NCBI GenBank assembly: GCA_035943635.1
Contig: DASZBX010000081.1
Span: 4,059 to 68,058, forward strand
Source of the DNA: DASZBX01 sp035943635
Lineage (GTDB): Bacteria; Actinomycetota; Actinomycetes; Streptomycetales; Catenulisporaceae
Length of the DNA: 64,000 nt
Direction of reading: 5' to 3'
How positions within the stretch are numbered: the stretch's first letter is position 1; every line of letters starts with the position of its first letter. Both the position numbers and the translations under genes were made by a program. This document shows, piece by piece, positions 60,908 through 64,000 of the stretch. Below the pieces are notes generated by a model that searched no databases, was not told the DNA's origin, and saw only the letters and a list, made by a program, of their open reading frames with translations.

Positions 60908-62533
60908 ATGAGAAGACTGACGATAGCTACAGCTGTCATCGGCACCGTCGCGGCAGGATGCGCGTATTTTCTGCCGTCCGCGGCACAGGCCACACCGGTC
61001 CCGAAGACCGGTCCGGCCACTGCCGCCAGCGCGACCCAGATCGCTTACAACCCGCCGGCCATCACCTGGTCGGCGTGTACGAACGGTCTGCAGTACCTCG
61101 GCGGCGAGTGCGGCTTCCTGGTCGTGCCGCTGGACTACAACCACCCGTCCGGCACCAAGATCAAGATCGCGGTGTCCCGGATCAGCCACACCTCCGACGC
61201 GGCCTCCTACCAGGGCGCGGTCGTGGTGAACCTGACCTCCGCGGGTGGCTCGGCCCTGGGTAACTCCGCGGCCGGACAGATCCTGCCCGCCAGCATCAAC
61301 AGCGAGTACGACTGGGTCGGTTTCGACCCGCGCGGCGTCGGCTCCAGCGTGCCCACCCTGAGTTGCGACCCGACCGTCGGCGGCTACCTCCGCCCGGCGT
61401 ACGTGCCCACCTCGTCCAAGCAGCTGGCCGCCTGGGCCCAGATCTCGTCGAACTACTCCGCAGCCTGCGCCAAGACCCACAGCGAGCTGCTGGACCACGC
61501 GACGACCACCGACTCCGCCAAGGACCTCGACAGCCTGCGCAAGGCCCTCGGTCTGAGTCAGATCAACTACTACGGTTACTCGTACGGCGCCTACCTGGGC
61601 GAGGTCTACAGCTCGATGTACCCGAGCCGGGTGCGCCGGATGATCCTCGACAGCAGCATCCCGTCGAGCGAGGCGTGGTTCGGGTACAACCTCGACCAGA
61701 ACGCGCCGCTTCAGCAGAACCTGAACGCGTTCTGCTCGTGGGTGGCCCAGTACGACAGCGTCTACCACCTCGGCACCACCGAGGCGGCGGTGGAGAAGCA
61801 GTACACCACCGCGCTGGCCAAGCTGACCAAGGCCCCGGCCGGGGGCATCCTCGGACCGGACGTGTGGACCGACGACTTCCTGCTCGCGTACAACACGGGC
61901 AACTGGGAGGACCTGGCCGGCGTGTTCGAGGCCTACGTCGACGCGAACGACTACGCGCCGATGCAGCAGCTGTACGACGCCAACTACTCGCCGGACAACG
62001 ACAACGCCTTCGCGATGTCGCTGGCGACGGAGTGCACGGACGCCAGCTGGCCGAAGAACCCGGCCACCTGGCTCAGTGCCACCCAGAAGAGCTATGCGCA
62101 GGCACCCCTCGCCAGCTGGGCCGACACGTGGTTCGTCGCGCCCTGCCTGACCTGGAGCGCCCACGCGCAGAAGCCCGCCGTCATCGGGGATTCCAAGGCC
62201 AAGTCGCCGGCGATCCTGATGGTGCTGGACACCACGCTCAGCCCCAGTTCCACCTACGCGGACAGCCTCGCCGTGCGTAAGCTGTTCCCGAGCGCGGTCC
62301 TGGTCCAGAGCGGGGCCACCCCCGCCGGCAGCGCCACGGCGGATTCCTGCTCGCCCGGTACCTCGATCGCCGAGTTCCTGGCCGCCGGCATCCTGCCCAC
62401 CCGGGTGTCGGGCAACACCGCGGACCTCAAGTGCCCCGCGAACCCGCTGCCCGACCCCACCGCCACCTCGTCGGACTCGTCCAACGCCCAGTCGCCGTCC
62501 GCCAAGATGGCGGTCGGGCCGGCCGGGCTCTGA
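60908..62533 (+). CDS. Secreted tripeptidyl-peptidase-like alpha/beta hydrolase, apparently lacking Asp and His of the triad
   Basis: A 541-aa exported protein of the TAP family. It has an N-terminal signal (ATAVIGTVAAGCAYFLPSA), FVVPLDYNHPSG-like entry (FLVVPLDYNHP), DWVGFDPRGVGSS and the nucleophile YYGYSYGAYLG (Ser near residue 224). In the C-terminal cap the usual acid motif LDPxTP reads LSPSST, and the usual GAGHG reads SGATPAG, so Asp and His seem replaced. The Cys pair pattern around DSCSPG and KCP is kept. It may be a binding or chaperone-like relic, or use other residues. Confidence 0.82.
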   Translation: MRRLTIATAVIGTVAAGCAYFLPSAAQATPVPKTGPATAASATQIAYNPPAITWSACTNGLQYLGGECGFLVVPLDYNHPSGTKIKIAVSRISHTSDAASYQGAVVVNLTSAGGSALGNSAAGQILPASINSEYDWVGFDPRGVGSSVPTLSCDPTVGGYLRPAYVPTSSKQLAAWAQISSNYSAACAKTHSELLDHATTTDSAKDLDSLRKALGLSQINYYGYSYGAYLGEVYSSMYPSRVRRMILDSSIPSSEAWFGYNLDQNAPLQQNLNAFCSWVAQYDSVYHLGTTEAAVEKQYTTALAKLTKAPAGGILGPDVWTDDFLLAYNTGNWEDLAGVFEAYVDANDYAPMQQLYDANYSPDNDNAFAMSLATECTDASWPKNPATWLSATQKSYAQAPLASWADTWFVAPCLTWSAHAQKPAVIGDSKAKSPAILMVLDTTLSPSSTYADSLAVRKLFPSAVLVQSGATPAGSATADSCSPGTSIAEFLAAGILPTRVSGNTADLKCPANPLPDPTATSSDSSNAQSPSAKMAVGPAGL

Positions 62534-62601
62534 TTTCTGATCGACCGGCCGGCGGCTTGGAACCCTGACGTCGACGGCCGTTGATCCGAACCGCTTCGGC
62601 G

Positions 62602-62632
62602 CCGGGGTCACCGTTACCTCTGGTGGCCCCGG
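62602..62632 (+). terminator. Hairpin between the hydrolase and P450 genes
   Basis: CCGGGGTCAC pairs with GTGGCCCCGG (one G-T pair) around an 11-base loop. It lies 69 bases after the hydrolase stop and 48 before the P450 start, so it could terminate or attenuate. Confidence 0.5.
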
Positions 62633-62679
62633 TCGCTGCTTTTCCAGCCTGATTCAGCCTTCGAGTTTGGTGGTAGACA

Positions 62680-63867
62680 ATGACTGCTGCATGCCCCTTC
62701 GAAGCCACCCGCGACGACCGCAAGTCGGCCGCCCTGGCCGCCGAACGGCTCAACGTGGGCCCGGACACGCGCCTGGTCGGCACGATGGCCTTCGCCCGAG
62801 AACTGTTGCGCAGCAACGCGACCCGCCAGGCCGGCGCCGGAGCCAAGGAGCAGCAGGTAGGCGACCCGGCGTTCACGTCGGTGTTCTTCCTCGACGGCGA
62901 GGCGCACAAGCGCAAGCGCCAGGTGATCGTCCGGTTCTTCACGCCGAAGGCGATCAGTACGCGGTATCGCGCGGTGATGGAGGAGACCACTGAGACGCTG
63001 TTGGGGCGGTTGAAGGCCAAGGGTCAGGGCCGGTTGGACCAGATGAGTTTTGAACTCGCGGTGACCGTGGCGGCCGAGATAGTCGGTCTGACCAACAGCG
63101 ACCAGACCGCGATGGCCCGCCGCATCGGAGCTACTCTGATCGGGTTGCGGCTGCCCCAGATGAGCAGGTGGCGACGTCCGTTCGGGCAAATGCAGGCGAC
63201 GCTGCATGGGGCGCGATTTTTCATGAGCGATGTTCGCCCGGCCATTCAGGCCCGGCGGGCTGAGCGGCGCGAGGATGTCATTTCGCATCTGCTTGATGAG
63301 GGGTATCCGGATAAGGCGATCCTGGTTGAGTGCATGACGTATGCCGTGGCGGGGATGATCACCACTCGGGAGTTCATCGTCATGGCCGCGTGGCATCTGT
63401 TCGGCGACGACATGTTGCGTAAGCGGTACCTGGCTGGGGAGGAGGGCGAACAGATCGCCATCCTTGAGGAGATCATGCGCTTGGACCCGGTCGTCAACAT
63501 GCTCGCGCGGCGGGCGACGGCTGATGCTCAGATGGACTCCGGGTCGATTGCTGATGGCGAGAAGCTCATCGTTGATATCCGGGCTGCCAATACTGACGAG
63601 GCCAGTGTCGGGGAGTGCCCGTTTGCGTTGGATCCGGACAGGAGTCAGCGGGTGAAGTCGGCTGGGGCGTATTTGAGCTTTGGCGATGGTAGTCATCGGT
63701 GCCCGGGGGCGCAGGTGGCGTTGAACGAGACCAGGGTTTTTCTTGACCGGTTGCTTCGCGTGCCTGGGATTCGGCTTCAGCGGGAGCCGGATCTTTGCTG
63801 GACCGATGAGCTGATGGGGTACGAGCTGCGGAACGCGGTTGTGGCTTGCGATCGGTGTTGGGTGTAG
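62680..63867 (+). CDS. Cytochrome P450 monooxygenase
   Basis: A 395-aa soluble bacterial P450. The I-helix region reads YAVAGMITTRE, the ExxR motif is EEIMR, and the haem loop FGDGSHRCPGAQVALNETR has the ligand Cys near residue 340. The usual acid of the I-helix (A/G-G-x-D/E-T) is Met-Ile here, as in some P450s that act on carrier-bound or unusual substrates. Codon use shifts to more AT-rich third positions after about 63200. It could tailor the product of the StrR-controlled locus; no redox partner is adjacent. Confidence 0.9.
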   Translation: MTAACPFEATRDDRKSAALAAERLNVGPDTRLVGTMAFARELLRSNATRQAGAGAKEQQVGDPAFTSVFFLDGEAHKRKRQVIVRFFTPKAISTRYRAVMEETTETLLGRLKAKGQGRLDQMSFELAVTVAAEIVGLTNSDQTAMARRIGATLIGLRLPQMSRWRRPFGQMQATLHGARFFMSDVRPAIQARRAERREDVISHLLDEGYPDKAILVECMTYAVAGMITTREFIVMAAWHLFGDDMLRKRYLAGEEGEQIAILEEIMRLDPVVNMLARRATADAQMDSGSIADGEKLIVDIRAANTDEASVGECPFALDPDRSQRVKSAGAYLSFGDGSHRCPGAQVALNETRVFLDRLLRVPGIRLQREPDLCWTDELMGYELRNAVVACDRCWV

Positions 63868-63890
63868 CTCGTGTTGAGTGACTGGCCTCG

Positions 63891-64000
63891 TTACGCTGCG
63901 AGGCTGAGTTTGTCCTGGTAGTGGGCTTGGTGGTTGCGCTGGTGCTCGCGTTGGAGGTGCCAGGCGTAGTAGGGATCGAAGTCGCCGTTGGCGATCAGGG
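63891..64000 (-). CDS. C-terminal end of a probable transposase (partial)
   Basis: The last 35 or so codons of a minus-strand gene read LIANGDFDPYYAWHLQREHQ and then NHQAHYQDKLSLAA before the stop at 63891. This ending (NGDFDxYxxxHL with a charged helix) is common in transposases of actinomycete insertion sequences. The body lies outside the window. The gene converges on the P450 with 23 bases between stops, so the locus ends at a mobile element or continues beyond one. Confidence 0.45.
   Translation of the reverse strand, partial: LIANGDFDPYYAWHLQREHQRNHQAHYQDKLSLAA

Overview
The window is high-GC DNA of a filamentous actinomycete. GTG starts are common, four-base ATGA or GTGA gene overlaps are frequent, and the gene content is typical of the group: large LuxR-type ATPase regulators, roadblock proteins, a GH59 enzyme with ricin domains, and a StrR-type regulator with a type II thioesterase and a P450. 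Nothing fixes the species. I found no tRNA, rRNA or CRISPR array. The only mobile-element trace is a probable transposase tail at the right end.

Layout. 1-1.7 kb: end of a polar amino-acid ABC transporter (ATPase and lipoprotein). 1.8-4.7 kb: a LuxR regulator without an ATPase domain and an ammonium channel. 4.8-5.7 kb: a divergent MFS/TetR pair whose facing 5' halves are deleted. 5.7-14.4 kb: a catabolic island with a six-gene minus-strand operon (NmrA remnant, FAD monooxygenase, alpha/beta hydrolase, amidohydrolase, NmrA-like protein, SDR), a divergent FAH-HIT pair and a GntR/FCD regulator. A shared CGCTA/ATATATT-type site occurs in the divergent promoter and at the regulator's own start. 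14.8-24.2 kb: a regulator block with MerR, a repeat-extended LuxR protein and two head-to-head paralogous ATPase LuxR proteins, one carrying in-frame simple-repeat insertions. 24.2-27.7 kb: a decayed GH3 gene, a DMT exporter and a beta-lactamase-fold hydrolase. 27.8-30 kb: an operon of truncated haemoglobin, flavohaemoglobin-like protein and a coiled-coil protein. 30.5-42.6 kb: two membrane or surface proteins, the GH59-ricin enzyme, a rhomboid-like protein, small enzymes, an orphan sugar-binding lipoprotein, a Fic/acyltransferase/glycosyltransferase scar and an MFS/ArsR pair. 42.8-48.8 kb: an ABC-2 exporter with a divergent two-component system. 48.9-52.6 kb: ribokinase and a cluster of three roadblock proteins with one partner protein but no GTPase. 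52.9-63.9 kb: the edge of what looks like a specialised-metabolite locus, with a heterodimeric ABC exporter, a small unknown protein, a StrR/ParB-type activator, a type II thioesterase, a peptidase-like protein that has lost triad residues, and a P450.

The strongest new signal is in the last region. Two sites of the form GTTC(G/A)ACTG-N11-CAGTTGAAC, matching the StrR operator as I recall it, lie upstream of the small-protein/exporter genes and upstream of the thioesterase, on either side of the StrR-type gene. They define a candidate regulon without needing the core biosynthetic genes. Other structure not explained by genes includes a two-copy intergenic repeat (13.4 and 49.9 kb), a degenerate duplicate of an HTH tail, several deletion-scarred genes and strong hairpin terminators.
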